A program made the position numbers and the translations under genes. Positions 25,336 through 34,025 of a stretch of DNA of 64,000 nt are shown here, piece by piece; position 1 is the first letter of the stretch, and every line of letters starts with the position of its first letter. Source of the stretch: Methanobacteriota archaeon (GTDB taxonomy: Archaea > Halobacteriota > Methanomicrobia > Methanomicrobiales > Methanoculleaceae). The notes under the pieces are model-generated. The model made no database searches, was not told where the DNA came from, and saw nothing but the letters and a program-made list of their open reading frames with translations. Location of the stretch: assembly GCA_023393455.1 (NCBI GenBank), contig JAEWLJ010000023.1, positions 52,141 through 116,140 on the forward strand, read 5' to 3'.

Positions 25336-26700
25336 CTAGAAGAGCGTCGCCTGGCCCGGGGGCGGGTCCCGTCGGGATTCTCCGGTATCGGCGGGTGGGT
25401 CGTCGTCCTGCGACTTCCTGGTCTTTCGGGTCGCCTTCTCTCCGGCGGCGGCCTTCTTTGCCCTCTCCTTCTCCTCTTTTGCCACGTCTTTGACGACCTT
25501 CGTCGCCCGGGCTTTGTCGTGGATGAAGAGGGTCAGTTCGTCGGCGTCGAGCTCGAACCCGCGAACGTATTTTGCAAGATCCTGCTCGACGAGGATGCTG
25601 ATCGCGGTGAAGAAGTCTTCCCGTAGCGCATCCTGTGGAATATGCGTCATCTCGCTGAGTTTCCGGGAGAGCCCTGCCCGGACCGCCTTCTGCTTCTTCG
25701 ATGCACCCATCTTCTGCCAGCGCGACGGCGGCATGATACGGCCGCGGACGCCGTGCCCGCCGGCGGCGTCGGCGACGCCGAGGAGCATCACCGCGTTTGC
25801 GTAGCGCCAGAGGGTGTAATACTGCCGCCGGTACGTCCGGCCGATATACTCGTCCGCCCTCGCGAGAGAGGCGTAGCCTTTTGCGAGAGAGGCGAGATCC
25901 GGCATGTGTTCGAGGCTCCCCTCAAGCCACTGCTCGACAGCGTCGGGGGTGTCCTCGACCTCCACCGCCATGCGGAGCAGGTCGGCATCCCTCCTCCCTT
26001 TATAGGTCGCTCCGACGAGTTCGAAGATGGTCGAGCGCTCGTCCTTCGTGGAGGTGTGGACATCGCCCGCCGCGAGATGCTCCTTCCCGATGGCCGCGGC
26101 GTAGAGCATGTTCACCGCGGCCCGCATATCGCCGTCGGCCCGGTTCGCGATCTCGTCGAGCGCGGCGGGATCGCATGTCACGCCTTCCGCGGCGCAGATC
26201 TGGCGGAGGCGGGGGACGATCGAGCGGGCCTGGAGCGCCCGGAACTGCACCGCCTCCGTGACCGCCTTGAGTTCTCTCGTGAGGGAGTAGTAGTCGTTTG
26301 CAATCAGGATGATCGGCTGCTGGGACGCCGCGATGATCTCCACGATCGCCTTCGCCCCGCCCCGGTCGGCCTGCCCGTGCAGGTTGTCGGCCTCATCCAG
26401 CAGGATGAGTTTGCGGCTCGCGCCGGAGAGGCTCGCCGTGGTGGAACCCGAGCCCGCCACCCTGTCGAGGGCCGCTTTCGTCCGCTGGTCGGAGGCGTTC
26501 AGTTCCACGACCTCCCAGTTCATGTCGTTCGCGAGGGCATGCGCGCTCGAGGTCTTGCCGGTGCCGGGTTTTCCGTACAGGATGAGCGGTTTCTTCTGCC
26601 GCGACCAGTCCCGCGCCCACTCGTATATCTGCCTGACGGCGCCGGAGTTCCCCACGACGTCCTGAAGATGCTGCGGCCTGTACTTCTCCACCCAGTCCAT
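25336..26700 (-). CDS. rfcL: Replication factor C large subunit (clamp loader)
   Basis: This 454-residue AAA+ ATPase has Walker A (ILYGKPGTGKTSSA, about residue 40) and Walker B (LILLDEADN). The ADGDMRAAVNMLYAAA sensor 2 region and the RFC C-terminal collar domain follow. The last 50 residues are lysine- and proline-rich and end in GQATLF, a PIP-like PCNA-binding tail. With the small subunit it loads the sliding clamp for PolB. The ATG at 26700 (MDWVEKYRP) is canonical. Confidence 0.95.
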   Translation of the reverse strand: MDWVEKYRPQHLQDVVGNSGAVRQIYEWARDWSRQKKPLILYGKPGTGKTSSAHALANDMNWEVVELNASDQRTKAALDRVAGSGSTTASLSGASRKLILLDEADNLHGQADRGGAKAIVEIIAASQQPIILIANDYYSLTRELKAVTEAVQFRALQARSIVPRLRQICAAEGVTCDPAALDEIANRADGDMRAAVNMLYAAAIGKEHLAAGDVHTSTKDERSTIFELVGATYKGRRDADLLRMAVEVEDTPDAVEQWLEGSLEHMPDLASLAKGYASLARADEYIGRTYRRQYYTLWRYANAVMLLGVADAAGGHGVRGRIMPPSRWQKMGASKKQKAVRAGLSRKLSEMTHIPQDALREDFFTAISILVEQDLAKYVRGFELDADELTLFIHDKARATKVVKDVAKEEKERAKKAAAGEKATRKTRKSQDDDPPADTGESRRDPPPGQATLF

Positions 26701-26922
26701 ACCAGACTATTCGACGCGGGGCATCAAAAATGCCACCCCGGTGCAGGTGCAGAGGGATCCGGAGGGCGCGCTGCAGGGGAACCGTGTCATCCCGGCCGGA
26801 TACCTGCCGACCGCCCCCTCCCCGATCGGTTCCGGGAACGGAGTGCATAATACCGGTGAATCAAATACATTATCTTTGATGAGGCAGAATACCATAAAGA
26901 AACCTGGAGTGTTGGTGTTCTT

Positions 26923-27933
26923 GTGGTGAAGGATTGCTCCACCGATACGGTAGCACGGGCCGTAAGGGAATACGAAGGCGTCACCCGAAAGAAGGAGATC
27001 GGGGATATGATCCGGTCTCTCCGGATAGAGAGCCCCGACGTTATCGCTTCATTCGGTGAGGATGCCGCGGTCATCCGGCATAATGCAGAGGACGCGCTGC
27101 TTCTTGCGGCGGACGGTATCTGGAGCAGGTTGATGGAGGCGGACCCATTCTGGGCGGGGTACTGCGCCGTGCTTGTGAATGTCCATGACATCGCCGCCAT
27201 GGGCGGAAGGCCGGTTGCGATGGTCGATGTACTTTCTGCCACGAACGACCGGATCCGCGACGAGGTGACCCGGGGCATGGTCACGGCGTCCGCACAGTTC
27301 GGCGTCCCGATCGTGGGGGGGCACCTCCACCCGGAGACGCCCTACAGCGTCGTGGACCTGGCGATCCTCGGGACAGCCAGGGTAGACCAGCTCATCTTCT
27401 CGAACACGGCAGAGGAAGGGAACGTGATCGTCGCGGCGATTGACCTCGACGGCCGGGTGCACCCGTCATGCAGCTTCAACTGGGACTCGGTCACGATGAA
27501 GTCGGCGGAGACGGTGCGGGCCCAGATCCGGGTGATGGAGGATCTGGGGAAAGATCGCCTGGTGACGGCCGGCAAAGACATCAGCAACCCGGGCGTTATC
27601 GGAACCCTCGGCATGCTCCTTGAGGTGAGCGGGAAGGGTGCGGTGATCGACCTCGAGGCGATACCCCGGCCGGACCTCTCCGCCATCGGTCTCCCCTTCG
27701 AGCAGTGGGTACGCATGTATCCCGGTATGGGGTTCATCCTGACCGTCAGGCCGGAGAACGTGGAGGAGGTCTGCCGCCGGTTTGTCGACGTCGGGATCAC
27801 CGCGGCCACCATCGGGGAGGTGGATGGGACCGGGAGGCTCTCCGTCAGGTACCTGGGCCGGGAGACGCAGGTCTTTGATCTCGACCAGGACGGCATCATG
27901 GGGATCTTTTCGGACGGAGGGGCATGCCGGTAA
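26923..27933 (+). CDS. mmp2: Methanogenesis marker protein 2 (AIR synthase-like)
   Basis: This 336-residue member of the PurM/HypE/ThiL-like ATP-binding superfamily has ADGIWSRLMEADPFWAGYCA, then MGGRPVAMVDVLS and GGHLHPETPYSV. These match the marker 2 family present in nearly all methanogens, whose exact role is unknown. The start is one of two adjacent GTG codons (26923 or 26926). A TATA-like CATAAAGAAA is about 30 bases upstream. The gene overlaps mmp4 by ten bases. Confidence 0.88.
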   Translation: MVKDCSTDTVARAVREYEGVTRKKEIGDMIRSLRIESPDVIASFGEDAAVIRHNAEDALLLAADGIWSRLMEADPFWAGYCAVLVNVHDIAAMGGRPVAMVDVLSATNDRIRDEVTRGMVTASAQFGVPIVGGHLHPETPYSVVDLAILGTARVDQLIFSNTAEEGNVIVAAIDLDGRVHPSCSFNWDSVTMKSAETVRAQIRVMEDLGKDRLVTAGKDISNPGVIGTLGMLLEVSGKGAVIDLEAIPRPDLSAIGLPFEQWVRMYPGMGFILTVRPENVEEVCRRFVDVGITAATIGEVDGTGRLSVRYLGRETQVFDLDQDGIMGIFSDGGACR

Positions 27934-28685
27934 CGGTCGGGCTTGGTGCGGCGTCCTCCGACGCGAAGATCCTCTCGACCGCCCGGGCGGTCGGCCGGGA
28001 GGTCGATCTCATCCTCTTTTCCCCGCCGGGAACCACCGATTCGTTTCCTGATGCGGTTACGGTCGTCGAGTCCGCGGAGCCGCAGATCGCCCTCATCGAA
28101 GCGCTCTATGCCGGCAGAATCGATGCCGCCGTCAGGGGCACTCTCCCCGCCGCTTCGACGCTGAAGGCGCTCAAACAGGCTGCAGGTGTCGATCACCTGG
28201 AGCGGATTGCCCTCCTCGAGACCGCCGACGGGCATCTCTTCCTCCTCGCCCCGGTCGGGGTCGATGAGGGCTGGACGGTCGAGGAGAAGGTGCGGTTCGC
28301 CCGAACCGGGGGGGATATCGCCCGGAGATTCGGGCTCCCGGAGGGTGTGGCGGTCCTCTCGGGAGGACGGCTCGGGGATCTCGGGCGGCACCCGGCCGTC
28401 GACCGGACGATGGCGGATGCCGAGCTCGTTGCACGCCTGACCGGGGCGGAGCACACCGAGATCCTGATCGAGGAGGCGGTAGGACGGTACGGGATGGTCG
28501 TGGCTCCTGACGGGATCTCCGGGAACCTGATCTTTCGCACACTCACGCTCCTCGGAGCCGGGGCGGGGCATGGTGCTCCGGTGGTAAATATCGATAGAAT
28601 TTTCGTAGATACGTCGCGCGCCTCTGCAGATTATACGAATGCGATAATTCTCGCGAAATCTCTGGCGCAATCGGAAAGTCCCTGA
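27924..28685 (+). CDS. mmp4: Methanogenesis marker protein 4 (MtxX-like)
   Basis: This 253-residue protein is related to phosphate acetyl/butyryltransferases (VRGTLPAASTLKALKQAAG, then FVDTSRASADYTNAIILAK at the C-terminus). It corresponds to the Mmp4/MtxX family, once described as methyltransferase-associated and of unproven function. It overlaps mmp2 by ten bases. Co-expression of two methanogenesis markers suggests one pathway, perhaps cofactor or MCR maturation. Confidence 0.85.
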   Translation: MPVTVGLGAASSDAKILSTARAVGREVDLILFSPPGTTDSFPDAVTVVESAEPQIALIEALYAGRIDAAVRGTLPAASTLKALKQAAGVDHLERIALLETADGHLFLLAPVGVDEGWTVEEKVRFARTGGDIARRFGLPEGVAVLSGGRLGDLGRHPAVDRTMADAELVARLTGAEHTEILIEEAVGRYGMVVAPDGISGNLIFRTLTLLGAGAGHGAPVVNIDRIFVDTSRASADYTNAIILAKSLAQSESP

Positions 28686-28824
28686 TTATGCCTCTGATTG
28701 TCAATTGGGGTTCCCAGGCCTATTATTTCAATCGGCACTGATACCTGCCGATTATTGGGGTGCCCTGTCCAGACACACCCTTAATGGGAAAGAGAAACGC
28801 AAATTCCCGAGATAATCCCGAAAC

Positions 28825-28835
28825 GTTTAAATATT
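28825..28835 (+). promoter_or_regulatory. TATA box of the histone gene
   Basis: GTTTAAATATT lies 37-47 bases before the ATG, so the transcript should have a short leader. The leader contains TTTTTAGAGGTGG, a possible ribosome site. Confidence 0.5.
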
Positions 28836-28871
28836 AACTGAGACACCTCTTTTTAGAGGTGGAATGAGATT

Positions 28872-29078
28872 ATGGCAGATCTACCTATTGCTGCGGTTGT
28901 ACGTATCGCAAAGAAGAATGGTGCTGAGAGAGTCGGGAGCGATGCCGCTGCCGCACTGGTTACCAAGGCTGAGGCGTACATCGCCGAGCTGACCAGGGAA
29001 GCCAACAGGCTTGCCCAGCACGCAGGACGCAAGACGATCAAAGCGGAAGATGTCGACCTCGCGGTTAAGTCCGCGTAA
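28872..29078 (+). CDS. Archaeal histone (HMf type)
   Basis: This 68-residue single histone fold starts ADLPIAAVVRIAKKNGAERV with the conserved arginine and lysine contacts. It ends in AQHAGRKTIKAEDVDLAVKS, the classical alpha-3 region. It forms dimers and longer stacks that wrap DNA. It follows the mmp pair but has its own promoter and terminator. Confidence 0.96.
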   Translation: MADLPIAAVVRIAKKNGAERVGSDAAAALVTKAEAYIAELTREANRLAQHAGRKTIKAEDVDLAVKSA

Positions 29079-29105
29079 ATCGACCTATCTTCCCTTCTCT
29101 TTACC

Positions 29106-29128
29106 GGGGTTCTTACGAGCCCCTTTTT
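29106..29128 (+). terminator. Terminator after the histone gene
   Basis: GGGG-TTCTTACGA-GCCCC followed by five T can form a short hairpin with a U tract. Confidence 0.45.
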
Positions 29129-29462
29129 CATATCCCGCTCCAGCAGCATACATGCCGAACGCCCGGATGACCTCTCCTTTCCGGGAGAGTGGCGGGTACG
29201 GCGTTTTGCTCCTCCCGACCGGCTGACAGATCGCTGATGCATGTCAGACGCTCACAGTGGCGATTCCAGCGGGGTTGTCCCGACATATCGGGGGTTTCCA
29301 TGTCTCTTGCACCGTGTGGGCTCTACGGGCCGCTACAGCGCTCCCGGGCGAGGCGCTCCACTTCAGGAAGGCGAGCCGGATCCAGGGTGGTGGGTCTCCC
29401 CTTTCCCTGTCTCTACCTCCCGGGGTGACTGTAGCCCCCACCCCGCCCGCGCTTCGCGCTCC
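29129..29462. other. Intergenic region, no gene supported
   Basis: Open frames here are short and lack family signal. A small hairpin (CCCGA-CATA-TCGGG, near 29278-29291) and GC-rich stretches are present. The stretch next to the repeat copy at 29463 may hold further diverged repeat pieces. Confidence 0.45.
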
Positions 29463-29580
29463 TCCCCCGCCCACAAGGGGCGGGGGCAGTCATGGTGATA
29501 GCCGATGGAAAGCCGGGTGCGACTCTTCACCCAGATCTCTTGTGCAGTGGACCGTGGGGATGTCACCATTGGGGAGGCGG
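29463..29580 (-). repeat. Dispersed intergenic repeat, copy D
   Basis: On the plus strand it has the GC hairpin (CCCCGCCC-ACAA-GGGGCGGGGG), CAGTCATGGTGATAGCCGAT, a core ending GCAGTGGACCGTGGGGATG, and TCACCATTGGGGAGG. ATGGTGA and TCACCAT form the terminal inverted repeat. It is the best-preserved copy for comparison. The downstream bases 29581-29726 hold nothing recognisable. Confidence 0.78.
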
Positions 29581-29726
29581 CCCTGTCTCTACCTCATATG
29601 AGTCTTTTCGTAACCCCAACTCGCGCTCCCCTTTCCTAATAGAGCAAAACCGCGCCCCTCACAGCCCCGCGAGAGCCGATAACCGGGTGCAACGCACCAC
29701 TGACAAAAAATTGCCGTCTCCGGGGC

Positions 29727-30308
29727 TCAGAGCGTCCCCTTGGTGCTCGGCACGTCGCCTATCGAGGGGTCGACCGCCACGGCTGCCCGGAGGGCCCGTG
29801 CAAACGCCTTGAACGCCGCTTCACAGATGTGGTGGTCGTTGCTGCCCGTGACCGCGATGTGGGCGGTGATCCCGGCGTTGGTGCAGAGGCTGTAGAAAAA
29901 GTGCTCGATGAGGTCGCCGGGGATGCCGCCCGGGCCTGCTGGCGAGAAGCCGGCCTCGAAGACGAGGTAACCCCGACCGCCTACGTCGAGCGCCACCCGG
30001 GCGAGAGCCTCGTCCATCGGGACGGCGGCATCAGAGAACCGGGTGATCCCTCTCCCGTCTCCGACCGCTTCGGCAAGCGCCGTCCCGAGGACGATCCCGA
30101 TATCCTCGACGGTGTGGTGTGCGTCCACGACGAGGTCGCCGGTCGCACGGATAGATAGATCGAGCCGCCCGTGCCGGGAAAACGATGCCAGCATGTGGTC
30201 GAAGAACGGCACCCCGGTCTCGATGGTTCCCGCCCCGGTTCCGTCGAGGGAGAGGGAGAGGGTGATATCGGTCTCGCGTGTCGCGCGGTGGATCTCACTC
30301 GTTCGCAT
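29727..30308 (-). CDS. hisB: Imidazoleglycerol-phosphate dehydratase
   Basis: This 193-residue enzyme catalyses the sixth step of histidine synthesis with two manganese ions. Its histidine-rich metal motifs are intact: VDAHHTVEDIGI and NDHHICEAAFKA, with FFDHML earlier. The start at 30308 overlaps the end of hisA by 14 bases. It is last in hisG-hisA-hisB. Confidence 0.96.
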   Translation of the reverse strand: MRTSEIHRATRETDITLSLSLDGTGAGTIETGVPFFDHMLASFSRHGRLDLSIRATGDLVVDAHHTVEDIGIVLGTALAEAVGDGRGITRFSDAAVPMDEALARVALDVGGRGYLVFEAGFSPAGPGGIPGDLIEHFFYSLCTNAGITAHIAVTGSNDHHICEAAFKAFARALRAAVAVDPSIGDVPSTKGTL

Positions 30309-31014
30309 GCGCTGCCTCCATGATTTCCGGGAGCCGCACTTTCCCGGCGTAGAGGGAGGAACCGAGAACCGTCGCCGCCGCTCCGGCCTTTCGGAGCGCC
30401 GTGACGTCCCCCCGGCTCGATATCCCGCCCGAGGCGACGACCGGAATCCCCACCCGGCGGAGGAGTTCCTTCACGGGTTCGATGGCGATCCCCTGCTGGA
30501 GCCCCTCCACGTCCACGTTCGTATAGAGGAGCGACCCCGCGCCGAGGCCTTCGAACCGCTCTGCCCAGGCGAGATAACTCCCTGCCGGGCGCTCCCATCC
30601 TTCGATCATCACCTCGCCGGCCCGGGCGTCGATACCGGCCATCACCCGGTCGCCGCCGAACTCGTCGGCAAGCGTCCGGACGATCTCCGGCTCCCGGACG
30701 GCCTGGGTCGAGACGATCACCCGGTTGATCCCGGCGTCAAGCCACCCCGCGGCATCCTTCACGCTCCTGATGCCGCCGCCGAGCTCGACGAACGTCTCCG
30801 TCTCGCGGGTGAACTTCCGGATCAGGTCGGCGTTCTTCTGCGCCCGGCCGAACGCCCCGTCGAGGTTGACGATGTGAAGGCCGTCTGCTCCTTCGTCAAG
30901 CCACCGGTGCGCCCAGGCGGCTGGGTCGCCGTAGACCGTCGCCGCCTCCGGCCGCCCCTGCACCAGCTGCACGCACCGCCCGTCCAGGATATCAACTGCA
31001 GGATAGATCTCCAT
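30295..31014 (-). CDS. hisA: ProFAR isomerase (phosphoribosylformimino-AICAR-P isomerase)
   Basis: This 239-residue TIM barrel has the two phosphate-binding half-barrel motifs. The catalytic aspartate is in YPAVDILDGRCV near the N-terminus, and the second acid is in LLYTNVDVEG in the second half, with VVASGGISS closing the barrel. It is the fourth enzyme of the histidine pathway. It lies four bases after hisG. Confidence 0.95.
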   Translation of the reverse strand: MEIYPAVDILDGRCVQLVQGRPEAATVYGDPAAWAHRWLDEGADGLHIVNLDGAFGRAQKNADLIRKFTRETETFVELGGGIRSVKDAAGWLDAGINRVIVSTQAVREPEIVRTLADEFGGDRVMAGIDARAGEVMIEGWERPAGSYLAWAERFEGLGAGSLLYTNVDVEGLQQGIAIEPVKELLRRVGIPVVASGGISSRGDVTALRKAGAAATVLGSSLYAGKVRLPEIMEAAHANE

Positions 31015-31018
31015 CTTC

Positions 31019-31921
31019 TCAGCGTATGATCCGTTCGATGGGCATGACTAATATGTCTTTTGCGCCGGCGCGTTTTACCTGGTTGATCAGTTGATAGACC
31101 CGCTCCTCTTTCACGACGGCGTGAACGGCAACCAGATTCTCGTCGGATGCCACCTCCATCACCGTCGGGCCGGAGAGGCCGGGCAGCACCTCCCGTACGT
31201 CCGCAAGGGCGCTTCGGTGGACGTTCATCATCAGGTAGCACTGTCCCTTCGCGCGGATGACGCTCTCGAGGGCGAGGACGAGCTCGTCGATCTTTTCGCG
31301 CTTGGCCGTGAGCGATTCAGGGTTCGCCACCAGGACGGTCGTGGAGGTCAGCACCTCGTCGATGACGCGGAGGTGGTTCGTCCGGAGGGTTGTCCCCGAG
31401 GAGGAGAGGTCGACGATGGCGTCGGCGATCCCGAGGTGTGGCGTCGCCTCGCATGCCCCGCCGACGGTCACGATCGTCACGGCAACGTTGTGCCGGCTGA
31501 AGAACGCGCGGGTGATCGCCGGAAACTCGGTCGCCACCTTTGCGCCTGCAAGGTCGGCGACGGTCTCGATCTCCGACTCCTCCGGCACGGCGACGACGAG
31601 TGTGGCTTTCCCGGTCTGCAGGTCGAGAATCTCTTCGACCGCCGAGCCCCGCTCCATCACCATATCCTTCCCGGTGATACCGAGATCGGCGACGCCGCTC
31701 CCCACGTACTCCGGTATATCGATCGGGCGTGCGAAGAGGATCTCCACGTTCGGGTCGCGGGTCCTGGTGATGAGTCTGCGCTCGCTGCCGCCTTCAGCCA
31801 GGTGGAGGCCGCTCCTCTCGATCAGCTCGTTGATGGGGCCGGCAATCCTTCCTTTGTTCGGGATGGCGAGACGAACGAGCCCGGGTCCGGGCGCGGGCTG
31901 TCGGGGTGACGGTTTACTCAT
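31019..31921 (-). CDS. hisG: ATP phosphoribosyltransferase, long form
   Basis: At 300 residues this is the long HisG, with a C-terminal ACT-like domain (about residues 220-300) that usually confers histidine feedback inhibition. No HisZ partner is needed. Visible blocks are AIPNKGRIAGPINELI, YVGSGVADLGITG and ADAIVDLSSSGTTLR. The first 15 residues are a proline-rich extension. It catalyses the committed step of histidine synthesis. It lies 28 bases behind the S-adenosylmethionine synthetase gene. Confidence 0.94.
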   Translation of the reverse strand: MSKPSPRQPAPGPGLVRLAIPNKGRIAGPINELIERSGLHLAEGGSERRLITRTRDPNVEILFARPIDIPEYVGSGVADLGITGKDMVMERGSAVEEILDLQTGKATLVVAVPEESEIETVADLAGAKVATEFPAITRAFFSRHNVAVTIVTVGGACEATPHLGIADAIVDLSSSGTTLRTNHLRVIDEVLTSTTVLVANPESLTAKREKIDELVLALESVIRAKGQCYLMMNVHRSALADVREVLPGLSGPTVMEVASDENLVAVHAVVKEERVYQLINQVKRAGAKDILVMPIERIIR

Positions 31922-31949
31922 GGGTTAGACTCCAAAAATGTTAGAAGGG

Positions 31950-33152
31950 TTAGAATGTAGAGAGTTCTCCCCTGATAACCTTCTCGGTGATGGTGGGGGT
32001 CTTCTCCAGCCATTCGTCGATGATCGCCTCGATGTCGGGTTTGACGGAGTCGATCTTGACGCCCGGTTTCGTGAGGATCTGGGCGCTTGCCACGTGCGGC
32101 TGGTCGATCGGGTAGCCGATCCGGGAGACCATGCGGACATACATCTCCTCGATCCCGTCGACCTCTCTGACGCAGTCCTGCGCAACCTGCGTTGCGAGGA
32201 GGTTGTAGAGTTTGCCGATGTGGTTGATCGGGTTCTTGCCGCTCGTCGCCTCCATGCTCATCGGGCGGTTCGGGGTGATCAGCCCGTTCGCGCGGTTGCC
32301 GCGGCCGACCGAGCCGTCGTCGCCCATCTCGGCGGAGGTGCCCGAGACCGTCAGGAAGACGCTGCCGGCCTCAAGGTCGTCGGCGGTGTTGATGGCGACG
32401 TTGACCGATCTTGCGGTGAACTGCTTTGCGACCGCCGTGATCTGCTCCGTCAGGAAGTTCTTCTGTTCGACGTATTCGGCGATGCTCGAGCAGTAGCGGT
32501 CCACGAACGCCATCGCGACGGTGAGGGTGATGGCGTCGCCGTCACGCAGGCACATGATCTTGCAGTCCTGACCGATGACGGGATACTTCGGGCGGAGCGT
32601 GCCGTCGATGTATGCGGCGACGCCCAGCACAATGCTCTCCGCCTCGCTGAACGGCGCGTGCCCGACCCCGAACGAGGTGTCGTTCGCCCGCGGAACCTTC
32701 CCCTCGCATGACCGGAAGACATCCCGCAGGTCGGTCGATCCGTTCCCCATCCGGCAGTCGACGATGATGTCGCGGTTCATGTTGATGGTGGGGAGGATCT
32801 CTTTGATGTAGTCGCGTGCGGCCTCGACGGCGATCGCATCGGCGGGGATGTTTATGCCGTTGAAGGTCTTGGTGGCCCGGCCCGATATGAGGAAGTAGAT
32901 CGGTCTCGTGATCCGGCCGCCGCCGAAGTTCGGGATCGACTCTCCTGCAACGACCTCGCCCTGGTCGGTGTTGTGGTGCAGGACGCTGCCGCACTCTTCC
33001 AGGTACGACCTGCTGAGTGCCCTGCTGATCGACTCCGCGATGCCGTCCGCGAGGCTGTCCGGGTGGCCGAGGCACTTCCTCTCCACCAGTTCAATCCGCT
33101 GCTTCTCGATCGGGATCTGGTCAAGCCATTCTACGCTGATGTTCCTGGTCAT
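31950..33152 (-). CDS. mat: S-adenosylmethionine synthetase, archaeal type
   Basis: This 400-residue enzyme belongs to the archaeal MAT family, distinct from bacterial MetK. It starts MTRNISVEWLDQIP and shows ERKCLGHPDSLADGIAESIS, GGGRITRPIYFLISGRAT and GDDGSVGRGNRANGLITP. It makes S-adenosylmethionine from methionine and ATP. The ATG at 33152 is chosen from this N-terminus; the frame continues 15 codons upstream across an AT-rich promoter (GGTTATATGAA on the minus strand, near 33196-33206). Confidence 0.95.
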   Translation of the reverse strand: MTRNISVEWLDQIPIEKQRIELVERKCLGHPDSLADGIAESISRALSRSYLEECGSVLHHNTDQGEVVAGESIPNFGGGRITRPIYFLISGRATKTFNGINIPADAIAVEAARDYIKEILPTINMNRDIIVDCRMGNGSTDLRDVFRSCEGKVPRANDTSFGVGHAPFSEAESIVLGVAAYIDGTLRPKYPVIGQDCKIMCLRDGDAITLTVAMAFVDRYCSSIAEYVEQKNFLTEQITAVAKQFTARSVNVAINTADDLEAGSVFLTVSGTSAEMGDDGSVGRGNRANGLITPNRPMSMEATSGKNPINHIGKLYNLLATQVAQDCVREVDGIEEMYVRMVSRIGYPIDQPHVASAQILTKPGVKIDSVKPDIEAIIDEWLEKTPTITEKVIRGELSTF

Positions 33153-33212
33153 TAAATCCACCGTAGTTCTAAAGTATGATAAGAGAAATGATTGCAATTC
33201 ATATAACCATTT

Positions 33213-34025
33213 CTAACCGTCACTACGCAGGCGGATATCGGAGCGGATGCCGATCTTGCATTGTCCATCCCTGAAGATACGCACCATGCCTCCGCTCTCG
33301 GAGACCGTGATGCCGACGACCGGGATCTCATGGGTGATGGACGCGGTTGCGCGGTGCCTCCCCCCAAGACCTCCGGGAAGAGAGATGCCCCGCCCGGTGA
33401 CGTCCAGGTAGCGGCCCGCCGACCGCACCTCGCCGGTCTTGTCGATGACGAAGACCCCGTCGAGCTGGGCGAACTCTTTGACGCTCTCCCAGTTGTCCTT
33501 GTTCTTGATGTCCCGTAGCGCCGCGGGATGTCCCTGGTAGGGGTTGAGGATCGCCTGGTGGGAGTGCCGGAAGATCTCCTCCGGATCTCCTATGATGAAC
33601 GCGGTGCCGATGGCTCTCCCCTCTCTTCCCTCGACCGCGATCTCGAGGGCGAGCGAGAGGGCCGCATGGAGCACCTCGCGGGGGATGATGTCGGAGAAGT
33701 CTTTCAAGTTGATGAAGTTCTTCCCCTCCTCGATATCATAGATGATGAGGGCGTAGGAGAAGACGCCGACGACCACCCCGTTCTCCAGGTTGCGCCGGAG
33801 GTAGAGGTGGACGGCGGCGTCGAGCATATGCCGTTCGCTCACCTCCAGGATATCGTGCATGGTGAGGTCTTTTAGAACGTCGAGCTGGAGTTCCTGCACC
33901 TGGATGATCGGGATGTCCGGAGCATCCGCGAGAACCGGGGCCGGTTCGACGAAGGAGACGACTGCCCGCGCCCCGATATTCTCCGCCACCTTGCAGGCGG
34001 TTGCGAGCATCAGTTCGCCGTTCAT
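33213..34025 (-). CDS. dacZ: Diadenylate cyclase (c-di-AMP synthase), DacZ type
   Basis: The 270-residue protein has a C-terminal DAC/DisA_N domain with the catalytic DGA-like LDGVFVIDKTGEV and the ATP-binding GLGGRHRATASIT (RHR motif). The N-terminal half is the pyruvate-kinase-like alpha/beta domain seen in archaeal DacZ (ARAVVSFVEP...). There are no membrane segments. It makes c-di-AMP from two ATP, an osmotic and potassium signal in archaea. It overlaps sucD by four bases (ATGA), which ties its expression to the reductive TCA operon. Confidence 0.9.
   Translation of the reverse strand: MNGELMLATACKVAENIGARAVVSFVEPAPVLADAPDIPIIQVQELQLDVLKDLTMHDILEVSERHMLDAAVHLYLRRNLENGVVVGVFSYALIIYDIEEGKNFINLKDFSDIIPREVLHAALSLALEIAVEGREGRAIGTAFIIGDPEEIFRHSHQAILNPYQGHPAALRDIKNKDNWESVKEFAQLDGVFVIDKTGEVRSAGRYLDVTGRGISLPGGLGGRHRATASITHEIPVVGITVSESGGMVRIFRDGQCKIGIRSDIRLRSDG

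Noticed and set aside
9318..29580. A CRISPR array
   Set aside because: The repeats are long, few and kilobases apart. No regularly spaced short repeats occur anywhere in the window.
31918..31960. Repeated GGGTTAGA motifs between mat and hisG as an attenuator or operator
   Set aside because: There are only two copies, one partly overlapping the mat stop codon, and no hairpin or histidine-rich leader peptide.
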